Source of the DNA: Marthasterias glacialis
Taxonomy: Eukaryota; Echinodermata; Asteroidea; Forcipulatida; Asteriidae
Length of the DNA stretch: 64,000 bases
Assembly: GCA_911728455.2 (NCBI GenBank)
Contig: OU452224.1
Span: 4,340,001 to 4,404,000, forward strand
Direction of reading: 5' to 3'
Part shown: one piece after another, positions 10,171-24,400 of the stretch
How positions within the stretch are numbered: position 1 is the stretch's first letter
How the letters are laid out: each line of letters opens with the position of its first letter
Made by a program: the position numbers and the translations under genes
The notes under the pieces: model-generated
Database searches by the model: none
Seen by the model: only the letters and a program-made list of their open reading frames with translations
What the model was told of the DNA's origin: nothing

Positions 10171-13102
10171 ATGGGCTTTCCGAAAATGCCGGTCTTGGGG
10201 CTGCGGGAGAAACAGGGAGGTTGCCAGGGACCGCGGAAGGAGGACACCCGGAGGATTTCCAGTGCATACGGACATGCTGTGTGTACGTCAACAATAGCCA
10301 TGGCTGCTACGTGTGTACTGGATCGAAGCCAGCAAAAAAAATAAAAACGCCGAAAAAAGAAGTCGGTGGCGCCACGGCTAATAACTCCAGAAATAATGGG
10401 GCTAGAGAGAAATTTCTTGTACCTGCAGTTAGCTACCATAGTCCTGCATCCGACAATCTGGTTTTCCCGGCCAGCCAGGGCCATCTTCCGCCTTGAAACG
10501 ACCAGGGAGCGGGGCTGCTCCGAGTGCGCTTCAAACGCCTGTCTAATGGCACTTTTGTACACGAAGCTGTAACAGAGTGAAAACAAGACTTGGCAACGAC
10601 TGTATCTCCTAAAGTATTGGCGGGAAACTGACAAGTCTAACACTGTTGAAAAGCCCTGCTCATGGGCTTTCCGAAAATGCCGGTCTTGGGGCTGCGGGAT
10701 AAACAGGGAGGTTGCCAGGGACCACGGAAAGAGGACACCCCGAGGATGTCCAGTGTATACGGACATGCTGTGTGTGCGTCAACAATAGCCAAGGCTGCTA
10801 CGTGTGTACTGGATCGAAGCCAGCAAAAAAAAAAACGCCGAAAAAAGAAGTCGGCAGCACCAAGGCCAATAACTCCAGCAATAATGGGGCTAGAGAGAAA
10901 TTTCTTGTACCTGCAGTTAGCTACCATAGTCCTGCATCTGCAAATCTGGTTTTCCCGGCCAGCCAGGGCCATCTTCCGCCTTGACACGACCAGGGAGCGG
11001 GGCTGCTCCGAGTGCGCTTCAAACGCCTGTCTAATGGCACTTTTGTACACAAAGCTGTAACAGAGTGAAAACAAGACTTAGCAACGACTCTATCTCTCAA
11101 AGTATTGACGGGAAACTGACAACTCTGACACTGTTGGAAAGCCCTGCTCATGGGGTTTCCGAAAATGCCGGTCTTGGGGCTGCGGGATAAACAGGGAGGT
11201 TGCCAGGGACCGTGGAAGGAGGACACCCTGAGGATGTCCAGTGCATAGGGACATGCTGTGTGTACGTCAACAATAGCCATGGCTGCTACGTGTGTACTGG
11301 ATCGAATCCAGCAAAAAAAAAAAACGCCGAAAAATAAAAGTCGGTGGCGCCACGGTTAATAACTACAGAAATAATGGGGCTAGAGAGAAATTTCTTGTAC
11401 CTGCAGTTAGCTACCATAGTCCTGCATCCGAAAATCTGGTTTTCCCGGCCAGCCAGGGCCATCTTCCGCCTTGAAACGACCAGGGAGCGGGGCTGCTCCG
11501 AGTGCGCTTCCAACGCCTGTCTAATGGCACTTTTGTACACGAAGCTGTAACAGAGTGAAAACAAGACTTAGCAACGACTGTATCTCCTAAAGTATTGGCG
11601 GGAAACTGACAAGTCTGACACTGTTGAAAAGCCCTGCTCATGGGCTTTCCGAAAATGCCGGTCTTGGGGCTGCGGGATAAACAGGGAGGTTGCCAGGGAC
11701 CACGGAAAGAGGACACCCCGAGGATGTCCAGTGTATACGGACATGCTGTGTGTGCGTCAACAATAGCCAAGGCTGCTACGTGTGTACTGGATCGAAGCCA
11801 GCAAAAAAAAAAACGCCGAAAAAAGAAGTCGGCAGCACCAAGGCCAATAACTCCAGCAATAATGGGGCTAGAGAGAAATTTCTTGTACCTGCAGTTAGCT
11901 ACCATAGTCCTGCATCTGCAAATCTGGTTTTCCCGGCCAGCCAGGGCCATCTTCCGCCTTGACACGACCAGGGAGCGGGGCTGCTCCGAGTGCGCTTCAA
12001 ACGCCTGTCTAATGGCACTTTTGTACACAAAGCTGTAACAGAGTGAAAACAAGACTTAACAACGACGCTATCTCCCAAAGTATTGGCGGGAAACTGACAA
12101 GTCTGACACTGTTGAAAAGCCCTGCTCATGGGCTTTCCGAAAATGCCAGTCTTGGGGCTGCGGGAGAAACAGGGAGGTTGCCAGGGACCGCGGAAGGAGG
12201 ACACCCGGAGGATGTCCAAAGCATACGGACATGCTGTGTGTACGTCAACAATAGCCATGGCTGCTACGTGTGTACTGGATCGAAGCCAGCCAAAAAAAAA
12301 AACGCCGAAAAAAGAAGTCGGTGGCGCCACGACTAATAACTCCAGAAATAATGGGGCTAGAGAGAAATTTCTTGTACCTGCAGTTAGCTACCATAGGTCT
12401 GCATCCGAAAACCTGGTTTTCCCGGCCAGCCAGGGCCATCTTCCGCCTTGGAACGACCAGGGAGCGGGGCTGCTCCGAGTGCGCTTCAAACGCCTGTTTA
12501 ATGGCACTTTTGTACACGAAGCTGTAACAGAGTGAAAACAAGACTTAGCAACGACTCTATCTCCAAAAGTATTGGCGGGAAACTGACAAGTCTGACACTG
12601 TTGAAAAGCCCTGCTCATGGGCTTTCCGAAAATGCCGGTCTTGGGGCTTCGGGATAAACAGGGAGGTTGCCAGGGACCGCGGAAGGAGGACACCCCGAGG
12701 ATGTCCAGTGCATACGGACATGCTGTGTGTGCGTCAACAATAGCCAAGGCTGCTACGTGTGTACTGGATCGAAGCCAGCAAAAAAAAACGCCGAAAAAAG
12801 AAGTCGGCAGCACAAAGGCCAATAACTCCAGAAATAATGGGGCTAGAGAGAAATTTCTTGTACCTGCAGTTAGCTACCATTGTCCTGCATCCGAAAATCT
12901 GGTTTTCCCGGCCAGCCAGGGCCATCTTCCGCCTTGAAACGACCAGGGAGCGGGGCTGCTCCGAGTGCGCTTCCAACGCCTGTCTAATGGCACTTTTGTA
13001 CACGAAGCTGTAACAGAGTGAAAACAAGACTTAGCAACGACGCTATCTCCCAAAGTATTGGCGGGAAACTGACAAGTCTGACACTGTTGAAAAGCCCTGC
13101 TC
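10171..13102. repeat. 2,932-bp six-monomer higher-order repeat, copy 2
   Basis: Anchors 10,171, 10,662, 11,150, 11,640, 12,128 and 12,617 match copy 1 with a constant 2,932-bp offset and only scattered single-base differences (for example CCAGTAAAA at 7,889 versus CCAGCAAAA at 10,821). The next monomer (13,103) is again the GGATTTCCAG/GACAATCTGG type seen at 10,171, so identity extends to roughly 13,490. The last two monomers of this copy also belong to the first 6.37-kb unit described next. Confidence 0.92.
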
Positions 13103-16100
13103 ATGGGCTTTCCGAAAATGCCGGTCTTGGGGCTGCGGGAGAAACAGGGAGGTTGCCAGGGACCGCGGAAGGAGGACACCCGGAGGATTTCCAGTGCATA
13201 CGGACATGCTGTGTGTACGTCAACAATAGCCATGGCTGCTACGTGTGTACTGGATCGAAGCCAGCAAAAAAAATAAAAACGCCGAAAAAAGAAGTCGGTG
13301 GCGCCACGGCTAATAACTCCAGAAATAATGGGGCTAGAGAGAAATTTCTTGTACCTGCAGTTAGCTACCATAGTCCTGCATCCGACAATCTGGTTTTCCC
13401 GGCCAGCCAGGGCCATCTTCCGCCTTGAAACGACCAGGGAGCGGGGCTGCTCCGAGTGCGCTTCAAACGCCTGTCTAATGGCACTTTTGTACACAAAGCT
13501 GTAACAGAGTGAAAACAAGACTTAGCAACGACGCTATCTCCAAAAGTATTGGCGGTAAACTGACAAGTCTGACACTGTTGAAAAGCCCTGCTCAAGGGCT
13601 TTCCGAAAATGCGGGTCTTGGGGCTGCGGGATAAACAGGGAGGTTGCCAGGGACCGCCGAAGGAGGACACCCCGAGGATGTCCAGTGCATACGGCCATGC
13701 TGTGTGTACGTCGACAATAGCCATGGCTGCTACGTGTGTACTGGATCGAAGCCAGCAAAAAAAAAAAAAAAACGCCAAATAATAAAAGTCGGTGGCGCCA
13801 CGGCTAATAACTACAGAAATAATGGGGCTAGAGAGAAATTTCTTGTACCTGCAGTCAGCTACCATAGTCCTGCATCCGAAAATCTGGTTTTCCCGGCCAG
13901 CCAGGGCCATCTTCCGCCTTGACACGACCAGGGAGCGGGGCTGCTCCGAGTGCGCTTCAAACGCCTGTCTAATGGCACTTTTGTACACAAAGCTGTAACA
14001 GAGTGAAAACAAGAATTAGCAACGACGCTATCTCCCAAAGTATTGGCGGGAAACTGACAAGTCTGACACTGTTGAAAAGCCCTGCTCATGGGCTTTCCGA
14101 AAACGCCGGTCTTGGGGCTGCGGGATAAACAGGGAGGTTGCCAGGGACCGCGGAAGGAGGACACCCGGAGGATGTCCAGTGCATACGGACATGCTGTGTG
14201 TGCGTCAACAATAGCCAAGGCTGCTACGTGTGTACTGGATCGAAGCCAGCAAAAAAAAAAACGCCGGAAAAAGAAGTCGGCAGCACCACGGCCAATAACT
14301 CCAGAAATAACGGGGCTAGAGAGAAATTTTTTGTACCTGCAGTTAGCTACCATAGTCCTGCATCCGAAAATCTGGTTTTCCCGGCCAGCCAGGGCCATCT
14401 TCCGCCTTGAAACGACCAGGGAGCGGGGCTGCTCCGAGTGTGCTTCAAACGCCTGTCTAATGGCACTTTTGTACACGAAGCTGCAACACAGTGAAAACAA
14501 GACTTAGCAACGACTCTATCTCTCAAAGTATTGTCGGGAAACTGACAAGTCTGACACTGTTGGAAAGCCCTGCTCATGGGCTTTCCGAAAATACCGGTCT
14601 TGGGGCTGCGGGATAAACAGGGAGGTTGCCAGGCACCGCCGAAGGAGGACACCCCGAGGATGTCAAGTGCATACGGACATGCTGTGTGTACGTCAACAAT
14701 AGCCAAGGCTGCTACGTGTGTACTGGATCGAAGCCAGCCAAAAAAAAAACGCCGAAAAAAGAAGTCGGCAGCACCACGGCCAATAACTCCAAAAATAATG
14801 GGGCTAGAGAGAAATTTCTTGTACCTGCAGTTAGCTACCATAGTCCTGCATCCGAAAATCAGGTTTTCCCGGCGAGCCAGGGCCATCTTCCGCCTTGAAA
14901 CGACCAGGGAGCGGGGCTGCTCCGAGTGCGCTTCAAATGCCTGTCTAATGGCACTTTTGTACACGAAGCTGTAACAGAGTGAAAACAAGACTTAGCAACG
15001 ACGCTATCTCCCAAAGTATTGGCGAGAAACTGACAAGTTTGACACTGTTGGAAAGCCCTGATTATGGGCTTTCCGAAAATGCCGCTCTTGGGGCTGTGGC
15101 ATGAACAGGGAGGTTGCCAGGGACCGCGGAAGGAGGACACCCCGAGGATATCCAGTGCATACGGACATGCTGTGTGTGCGTCAACAAAAGCCAAGGCTGC
15201 TACCTGTGTGCTGGATCGAAGCCAGCAAAATAAAAAATAAAAAAGCGGAAAAAAAAGTCGGCAGCACCACGGCCAATAACTCCAGAAATAATGGGGCTAG
15301 AGAGAAATTTCTTGTACCTGCAGTTAGCTACCATAGTCCTGCATCCGAAAATCTGGTTCTCCCGGCCAGCCAGGGCCATCTTCCGCCTTGAAACGACCAG
15401 GGAGCGGGGCTGCTCCGAGTGTGCTTCAAACGCCTGTCTAATGGCACTTTTGTACACGAAGCTGTAACAGAGTGAAAACAAGACTTAGCAACGACTCTAT
15501 CACCCAAAGTATTGGCGGGAAACTGACAAGTCTGACACTGTTGAAAAGCCCTGCTCATGGGCTTTCCGAAAATGCCGGTCTTGGGGCTGCGGGATAAACA
15601 GGGAGGTTGCCAGGGACCGTGGAAGGAGGACACCCCGAGGATGTCCAGTCCATACGGACATGCTATGTGTACGTCAACAATAGCCATGGCTGCTACGTGT
15701 GTACTGGATCGAAGCCAGCAAAAAAAAAAAAAAAAAACGCCGAAAAAAGAAGTCGGCAGCACCACGGCTAATAACTCCAAAAAGAATGGGGCTAGAGAGA
15801 AATTTGTTGTACCTGCAGTCAGCTACCATAGTCCTGCATCCGACAATCTGGTTTTCCCGGCCAGCCAGGGCCATCTTCCGCCTTGAAACGACCAGGGAGC
15901 GGGGCTGCTCCGAGTGCGCTTCAAACGCCTGTCTAATGGCACTTTTGTACACAAAGCTGTAACAGAGTGAAAACAAGACTTAGCAACGACGCTATCTCCA
16001 AAAGTATTGGCGGTAAACTGACAAGTCTGACACTGTTGAAAAGCCCTGCTCAAGGGCTTTCCGAAAATGCGGGTCTTGGGGCTGCGGGATAAACAGGGAG

Positions 16101-18499
16101 GTTGCCAGGGACCGCCGAAGGAGGACACCCCGAGGATGTCCAGTGCATACGGCCATGCTGTGTGTACGTCGACAATAGCCATGGCTGCTACGTGTGTACT
16201 GGATCGAAGCCAGAAAAAAAAAAAAAAAAAACGCCAAATAATAAAAGTCGGTGGCGCCACGGCTAATAACTACAGAAATAATGGGGCTAGAGAGAAATTT
16301 CTTGTACCTGCAGTCAGCTACCATAGTCCTGCATCCGAAAATCTGGTTTTCCCGGCCAGCCAGGGCCATCTTCCGCCTTGACACGACCAGGGAGCGGGGC
16401 TGCTCCGAGTGCGCTTCAAACGCCTGTGTAATGGCACTTTTGTACACAAAGCTGTAACAGAGTGAAAACAAGAATTAGCAACGACGCTATCTCCCAAAGT
16501 ATTGGCGGGAAACTGACAAGTCTGACACTGTTGAAAAGCCCTGCTCATGGGCTTTCCGAAAACGCCGGTCTTGGGGCTGCGGGAGAAACAGGGAGGTTGC
16601 CAGGGACCGCGGAAGGAGGACACCCGGAGGATGTCCAGTGCATACGGACATACTGTGTGTGCGTCAACAATAGCCAAGGCTGCTACGTGTGTACTGGATC
16701 GAAGCCAGCAAAAAAAAAACGCTGGAAAAAGAAGTCGGCAGCACCACGGCCAATAACTCCAGAAATAACGGGGCTAGAGAGAAATTTTTTGTACCTGCAG
16801 TTAGCTACCATAGTCCTGCATCCGAAAATCTAGTTTTCCCGGCCAGCCAGTGCCATCTTCCGCCTTGAAACGACCAGGGAGCGGGGCTGCTCCGAGTGCG
16901 CTTCAAACGCCTGTCTAGAGGCACTTTTGTACACGAAGCTGTAACAGAGTGAAAACAAGACTTAGCAACGACGCTATCTCCCAAAGTATTGGCGGGAAAC
17001 TGACAAGTCTGACACTGTTGAAAAGCCCTGCTCATGGGCTTTCCAAAAATGCCGGTCTTGGGGCTGCGGGATAAACAGGGAGGTTGCCAGGGACCGCGGA
17101 AGGAGGACACCCCGAGGATGTTCAGTGCATACGGACATACTGTTTGGCGTCAACAATAGCCAAGTCTACTACGTGTGTACTGGATCGAAGCCAGCAAAAA
17201 AAAACGCCGAAAAAAGAAGTCGGTGGCGCCACGGCTAATTACTCCAGAAATAATGGGGCTAGAGAGAAATTTCTTGTACCTGCAGTCAGTTACCATAGTC
17301 CTGCATCCGAAAATCTGGTTTTCCCGGCCAGCCAGGGCCATCTTCCGCCTTGAAACGACCAGGGAGCGGGGCTGCTCCGAGTGCGCTTCCAACGCCTGTT
17401 TAATGGCACTTTTGTACACGAAGCTGTAACAGAGTGAAAACAAGACTTAGCAACGACTCTATCTCCCAAAGTATTGGCGGGAAACTGACAAGTCTGACAC
17501 TGTTGAAAAGCCCTGCTCATGGGCTTTCCGAAAATGCCGGTCTTGGGGTTGCGGGATAAACAGGGAGGTTGCCAGGGACCGCTGAAGGAGGACACCCCGA
17601 GGATGTCCAGTGCATAGGGACATGCTGTGTGTGCGTCAACAGAAGCCAAGGATGCTACGTGTGTACTGGATCGAAGCCAGCCCATAAAAAAAAAAACGCC
17701 GAAAAAAGAAGTCGGCAGCACAACGGCCAATAACTCCAGAAATAATGGGGCTAGAGAGAAATTTCTTGTACATGCAGTTAGCTACCATAGTCCTGCATCT
17801 GAAAATCTGGTTTTCCCGGCCAGCCAGGGCCATCTTCCGCCTTGAAACGACCAGGGAGCGGGGCTGCTCCGAGTGCGCTTCAAACGCCTGTCTTATGGCA
17901 CTTTTGTACACGAAGCTGTAACAGAGTGAAAACAAGACTTAGCAACGACGCTATCTCCCAAAGTATTGGCGGGAAACTGACAAGTCTGACACTGTTGAAA
18001 AGCCCTGCTCATGGGCTTTCCGAAAATGCCGGTCTTGGGGCTGCGGGATAAACAGGGAGGTTGCCAGGGACCGCCGAAGGAGGACACCCCGAGGATGTCC
18101 AGTGCATACGGCCATGCTGTGTGTACGTCAACAATAGCCATGGCTGCTACGTGTGTACTGGATCGAAGCCAGCAAAAAATAAAAACGCCGAAAAAAGAAG
18201 TCGGTGGCGCCACGGCTAATTACTCCAGAAATAATGGGGCTAGAGAGAAATTTCTTGTACCTGCAGTCAGCTACCATAGTCCTGCATCCGAAAATCTGGT
18301 TTTCCCGGCCAGCCAGGGCCATCTTCCGCCTTGAAACGACCAGGGAGCGGGGCTGCTCCGAGTGCGCTTCAAACGCCTGTCTAGAGGCACTTTTGTACAC
18401 GAAGCTGTAACAGAGTGAAAACAAGACTTAGCAACGACGCTATCTCCCAAAGTATTGGCGGGAAACTGACAAGTCTGACACTGTTGAAAAGCCCTGCTC
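12128..18499. repeat. ~6,372-bp 13-monomer higher-order repeat, copy 1
   Basis: Anchors: 12,128, 12,617, 13,103, 13,594, 14,088, 14,576, 15,064, 15,557, 16,052, 16,547, 17,034, 17,519 and 18,011. Distinctive members recur 6,372-6,373 bp later. They include a monomer with GCTCAAGGGC and GCGGGTCTTGG (13,590), one with GAAAACGCCGG (14,098), one with ATACCGGTC and GGCACCGCCG (14,590), and one with TGATTATGGGC, TGTGGCATGAACAGG and CTGTGTGCTGG (15,060-15,212). The start overlaps the previous 2,932-bp unit, showing that amplifications of different sizes were layered. Confidence 0.9.
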
Positions 18500-21400
18500 A
18501 TGGGCTTTCCGCAAATGCCAGTCTTGGGGCTGCGGGAGAAACAGGGAGGTTGCCAGGGACCGCGGAAGGAGGACACCCGGAGGATGTCCAAAGCATACGG
18601 ACATGCTGTGTGTACGTCAACAATAGCCATGGCTGCTACGTGTGTACTGGATCGAAGCCAGCCAAAAAAAAAAACGCCGAAAAAAGAAGTCGGTGGCGCC
18701 ACGACTAATAACTCCAGAAATAATGGGGCTAGAGAGAAATTTCTTGTACCTGCAGTTAGCTACCATAGGTCTGCATCCGAAAACCTGGTTTTCCCGGCCA
18801 GCCAGGGCCATCTTCCGCCTTGGAACGACCAGGGAGCGGGGCTGCTCCGAGTGCGCTTCAAACGCCTGTTTAATGGCACTTTTGTACACGAAGCTGTAAC
18901 AGAGTGAAAACAAGACTTAGCAACGACTCTATCTCCAAAAGTATTGGCGGGAAACTGACAAGTCTGACACTGTTGAAAAGCCCTGCTCATGGGCTTTCTG
19001 AAAATGCCGGTCTTGGGGCTTCGGGATAAACAGGGAGGTTGCCAGGGACCGCGGAAGGAGGACACCCCGAGGATGTCCAGTGCATACGGACATGCTGTGT
19101 GTGCGTCAACAATAGCCAAGGCTGCTACGTGTGTACTGGATCGAAGCCAGCAAAAAAATAACGCCGAAAAAAGAAGTCGGCAGCACAAAGGCCAATAACT
19201 CCAGAAATAATGGGGCTAGAGAGAAATTTCTTGTACTTGCAGTTAGCTACCATTGTCCTGCATCCGAAAATCTGGTTTTCCCGGCCAGCCAGGGCCATCT
19301 TCCGCCTTGAAACGACCAGGGAGCGGGGCTGCTCCGAGTGCGCTTCCAACGCCTGTCTAATGGCACTTTTGTACACGAAGCTGTAACAGAGTGAAAACAA
19401 GACTTAGCAACGACGCTATCTCCCAAAGTATTGGCGGGAAACTGACAAGTCTGACACTGTTGAAAAGCCCTGCTCATGGGCTTTCCGAAAATGCCGGTCT
19501 TGGGGCTGCGGGAGAAACAGGGAGGTTGCCAGGGACCGCGGAAGGAGGACACCCGGAGGATTTCCAGTGCATACGGACATGCTGTGTGTACGTCAACAAT
19601 AGCCATGGCTGCTACGTGTGTACTGGATCGAAGCCAGCAAAAAAAATAAAAACGCCGAAAAAAGAAGTCGGTGGCGCCACGGCTAATAACTCCAGAAATA
19701 ATGGGGCTAGAGAGAAATTTCTTGTACCTGCAGTTAGCTACCATAGTCCTGCATCCGACAATCTGGTTTTCCCGGCCAGCCAGGGCCATCTTCCGCCTTG
19801 AAACGACCAGGGAGCGGGGCTGCTCCGAGTGCGCTTCAAACGCCTGTCTAATGGCACTTTTGTACACAAAGCTGTAACAGAGTGAAAACAAGACTTAGCA
19901 ACGACGCTATCTCCAAAAGTATTGGCGGTAAACTGACAAGTCTGACACTGTTGAAAAGCCCTGCTCAAGGGCTTTCCGAAAATGCGGGTCTTGGGGCTGC
20001 GGGATAAACAGGGAGGTTGCCAGGGACCGCCGAAGGAGGACACCCCGAGGATGTCCAGTGCATACGGCCATGCTGTGTGTACGTCGACAATAGCCATGGC
20101 TGCTACGTGTGTACTGGATCGAATCCAGCAAAAAAAAAAAAAAAACGCCAAATAATAAAAGTCGGTGGCGCCACGGCTAATAACTACAGAAATAATGGGG
20201 CTAGAGAGAAATTTCTTGTACCTGCAGTCAGCTACCATAGTCCTGCATCCGAAAATCTGGTTTTCCCGGCCAGCCAGGGCCATCTTCCGCCTTGACACGA
20301 CCAGGGAGCGGGGCTGCTCCGAGTGCGCTTCAAACGCCTGTCTAATGGCACTTTTGTACACAAAGCTGTAACAGAGTGAAAACAAGAATTAGCAACGACG
20401 CTATCTCCCAAAGTATTGGCGGGAAACTGACAAGTCTGACACTGTTGAAAAGCCCTGCTCATGGGCTTTCCGAAAACGCCGGTCTTGGGGCTGCGGGAGA
20501 AACAGGGAGGTTGCCAGGGACCGCGGAAGGAGGACACCCGGAGGATGTCCAGTGCATACGGACATGCTGTGTGTGCGTCAACAATAGCCAAGGCTGCTAC
20601 GTGTGTACTGGATCGAAGCCAGCAAAAAAAAAACGCCGGAAAAAGAAGTCGGCAGCACCACGGCCAATAACTCCAGAAATAACGGGGCTAGAGAGAAATT
20701 TTTTGTACCTGCAGTTAGCTACCATAGTCCTGCATCCGAAAATCTAGTTTTCCCGGCCAGCCAGGGCCATCTTCCGCCTTGAAACGACCAGGGAGCGGGG
20801 CTGCTCCGAGTGTGCTTCAAACGCCTGTCTAATGGCACTTTTGTACACGAAGCTGCAACACAGTGAAAACAAGACTTAGCAACGACTCTATCTCTCAAAG
20901 TATTGTCGGGAAACTGACAAGTCTGACACTGTTGGAAAGCCCTGCTCATGGGCTTTCCGAAAATACCGGTCTTGGGGCTGCGGGATAAACAGGGAGGTTG
21001 CCAGGCACCGCCGAAGGAGGACACCCCGAGGATGTCAAGTGCATACCGGCATGCTGTGTGTGCGTCAACAATAGCCAAGGCTGCTACGTGTGTACTGGAT
21101 CGAAGCCAGCCAAAAAAAAAACGCCGAAAAAAGAAGTCGGCAGCACCACGGCCAATAACTCCAAAAATAATGGGGCTAGAGAGAAATTTCTTGTACCTGC
21201 AGTTAGCTACCATAGTCCTGCATCCGAAAATCAGGTTTTCCCGGCGAGCCAGGGCCATCTTCCGCCTTGAAACGACCAGGGAGCGGGGCTGCTCCGAGTG
21301 CGCTTCAAATGCCTGTCTAATGGCACTTTTGTACACGAAGCTGTAACAGAGTGAAAACAAGACTTAGCAACGACGCTATCTCCCAAAGTATTGGCGAGAA

Positions 21401-24400
21401 ACTGACAAGTTTGACACTGTTGGAAAGCCCTGATTATGGGCTTTCCGAAAATGCCGCTCTTGGGGCTGTGGCATGAACAGGGAGGTTGCCAGGGACCGCG
21501 GAAGGAGGACACCCCGAGGATATCCAGTGCATACGGACATGCTGTGTGTGCGTCAACAAAAGCCAAGGCTGCTACCTGTGTGCTGGATCGAAGCCAGCAA
21601 AATAAAAAATAAAAAAGCGGAAAAAAAAGTCGGCAGCACCACGGCCAATAACTCCAGAAATAATGGGGCTAGAGAGAAATTTCTTGTACCTGCAGTTAGC
21701 TACCATAGTCCTGCATCCGAAAATCTGGTTCTCCCGGCCAGCCAGGGCCATCTTCCGCCTTGAAACGACCAGGGAGCGGGGCTGCTCCGAGTGTGCTTCA
21801 AACGCCTGTCTAATGGCACTTTTGTACACGAAGCTGTAACAGAGTGAAAACAAGACTTAGCAACGACTCTATCACCCAAAGTATTGGCGGGAAACTGACA
21901 AGTCTGACACTGTTGAAAAGCCCTGCTCATGGGCTTTCCGAAAATGCCGGTCTTGGGGCTGCGGGATAAACAGGGAGGTTGCCAGGGACCGTGGAAGGAG
22001 GACACCCCGAGGATGTCCAGTCCATACGGACATGCTATGTGTACGTCAACAATAGCCATGGCTGCTACGTGTGTACTGGATCGAAGCAAGCAAAAAAAAA
22101 AAAACGCCGAAAAAAGAAGTCGGCAGCACCACGGCTAATAACTCCAAAAAGAATGGGGCTTGAGAGAAATTTGTTGTACCTGCAGTCAGCTACCATAGTC
22201 CTGCATCCGACAATCTGGTTTTCCCGGCCAGCCAGGGCCATCTTCCGCCTTGAAACGACCAGGGAGCGGGGCTGCTCCGAGTGCGCTTCAAACGCCTGTC
22301 TAATGGCACTTTTGTACACAAAGCTGTAACAGAGTGGAAACAAGACTTAGCAACGACGCTATCTCCAAAAGTATTGGCGGTAAACTGACAAGTCTGACAC
22401 TGTTGAAAAGCCCTGCTCAAGGGCTTTCCGAAAATGCGGGTCTTGGGGCTGCGGGATAAACAGGGAGGTTGCCAGGGACCGCCGAAGGAGGACACCCCGA
22501 GGATGTCAAGTGCATACGGCCATGCTGTGTGTATGTCGACAATAGCCATGGCTGCTACGTGTGTACTGGATCGAAGCCAGCAAAAAAAAAAAAAAACGCC
22601 AAATAATAAAAGTCGGTGGCGCCACGGCTAATAACTACAGAAATAATGGGGCTAGAGAGAAATTTCTTGTACCTGCAGTCAGCTACCATAGTCCTGCATC
22701 CGAAAATCTGGTTTTCCCGGCCAGCCAGGGCCATCTTCCGCCTTGACACGACCAGGGAGCGGGGCTGCTCCGAGTGCGCTTCAAACGCCTGTGTAATGGC
22801 ACTTTTGTACACAAAGCTGTAACAGAGTGAAAACAAGAATTAGCAACGACGCTATCTCCCAAAGTATTGGCGGGAAACTGACAAGTCTGACACTGTTGAA
22901 AAGCCCTGCTCATGGGCTTTCCGAAAACGCCGGTCTTGGGGCTGCGGGATAAACAGGGAGGTTGCCAGGGACCGCGGAAGGAGGACACCCCGAGGATGTT
23001 CAGTGCATACGGACATACTGTTTGGCGTCAACAATAGCCAAGTCTACTACGTGTGTACTGGATCGAAGCCAGCAAAAAAAAACGCCGAAAAAAGAAGTCG
23101 GTGGCGCCACGGCTAATTACTCCAGAAATAATGGGGCTAGAGAGAAATTTCTTGTACCTGCAGTCAGTTACCATAGTCCTGCATCCGAAAATCTGGTTTT
23201 CCCGGCCAGCCAGGGCCATCTTCCGCCTTGAAACGACCAGGGAGCGGGGCTGCTCCGAGTGCGCTTCCAACGCCTGTTTAATGGCACTTTTGTACACGAA
23301 GCTGTAACAGAGTGAAAACAAGACTTAGCAACGACTCTATCTCCCAAAGTATTGGCGGGAAACTGACAAGTCTGACACTGTTGAAAAGCCCTGCTCATGG
23401 GCTTTCCGAAAATGCCGGTCTTGGGGTTGCGGGATAAACAGGGAGGTTGCCAGGGACCGCGGAAGGAGGACACCCCGAGGATGTCCAGTGCATAGGGACA
23501 TGCTGTGTGTGCGTCAACAATAGCCAAGGATGCTACGTGTGTACTGGATCGAAGCCAGCCCATAAAAAAAAAACGCCGAAAAAAGAAGTCGGCAGCACAA
23601 CGGCCAATAACTCCAGAAATAATGGGGCTAGAGAGAAATTTCTTGTACATGCAGTTAGCTACCATAGTCCTGCATCCGAAAATCTGGTTTTCCCGGCCAG
23701 CCAGGGCCATCTTCCGCCTTGAAACGACCAGGGAGCGGGGCTGCTCCGAGTGCGCTTCAAACGCCTGTCTAGAGGCACTTTTGTACACGAAGCTGTAACA
23801 GAGTGAAAACAAGACTTAGCAACGACGCTATCTCCCAAAGTATTGGCGGGAAACTGACAAGTCTGACACTGTTGAAAAGCCCTGCTCATGGGCTTTCCAA
23901 AAATGCCGGTCTTGGGGCTGCGGGATAAACAGGGAGGTTGCCAGGGACCGCGGAAGGAGGACACCCCGAGGATGTTCAGTGCATACGGACATACTGTTTG
24001 GCGTCAACAATAGCCAAGTCTACTACGTGTGTACTGGATCGAAGCCAGCAAAAAAAAACGCCGAAAAAAGAAGTCGGTGGCGCCACGGCTAATTACTCCA
24101 GAAATAATGGGGCTAGAGAGAAATTTCTTGTACCTGCAGTCAGTTACCATAGTCCTGCATCCGAAAATCTGGTTTTCCCGGCCAGCCAGGGCCATCTTCC
24201 GCCTTGAAACGACCAGGGAGCGGGGCTGCTCCGAGTGCGCTTCCAACGCCTGTTTAATGGCACTTTTGTACACGAAGCTGTAACAGAGTGAAAACAAGAC
24301 TTAGCAACGACTCTATCTCCCAAAGTATTGGCGGGAAACTGACAAGTCTGACACTGTTGAAAAGCCCTGCTCATGGGCTTTCCGAAAATGCCGGTCTTGG

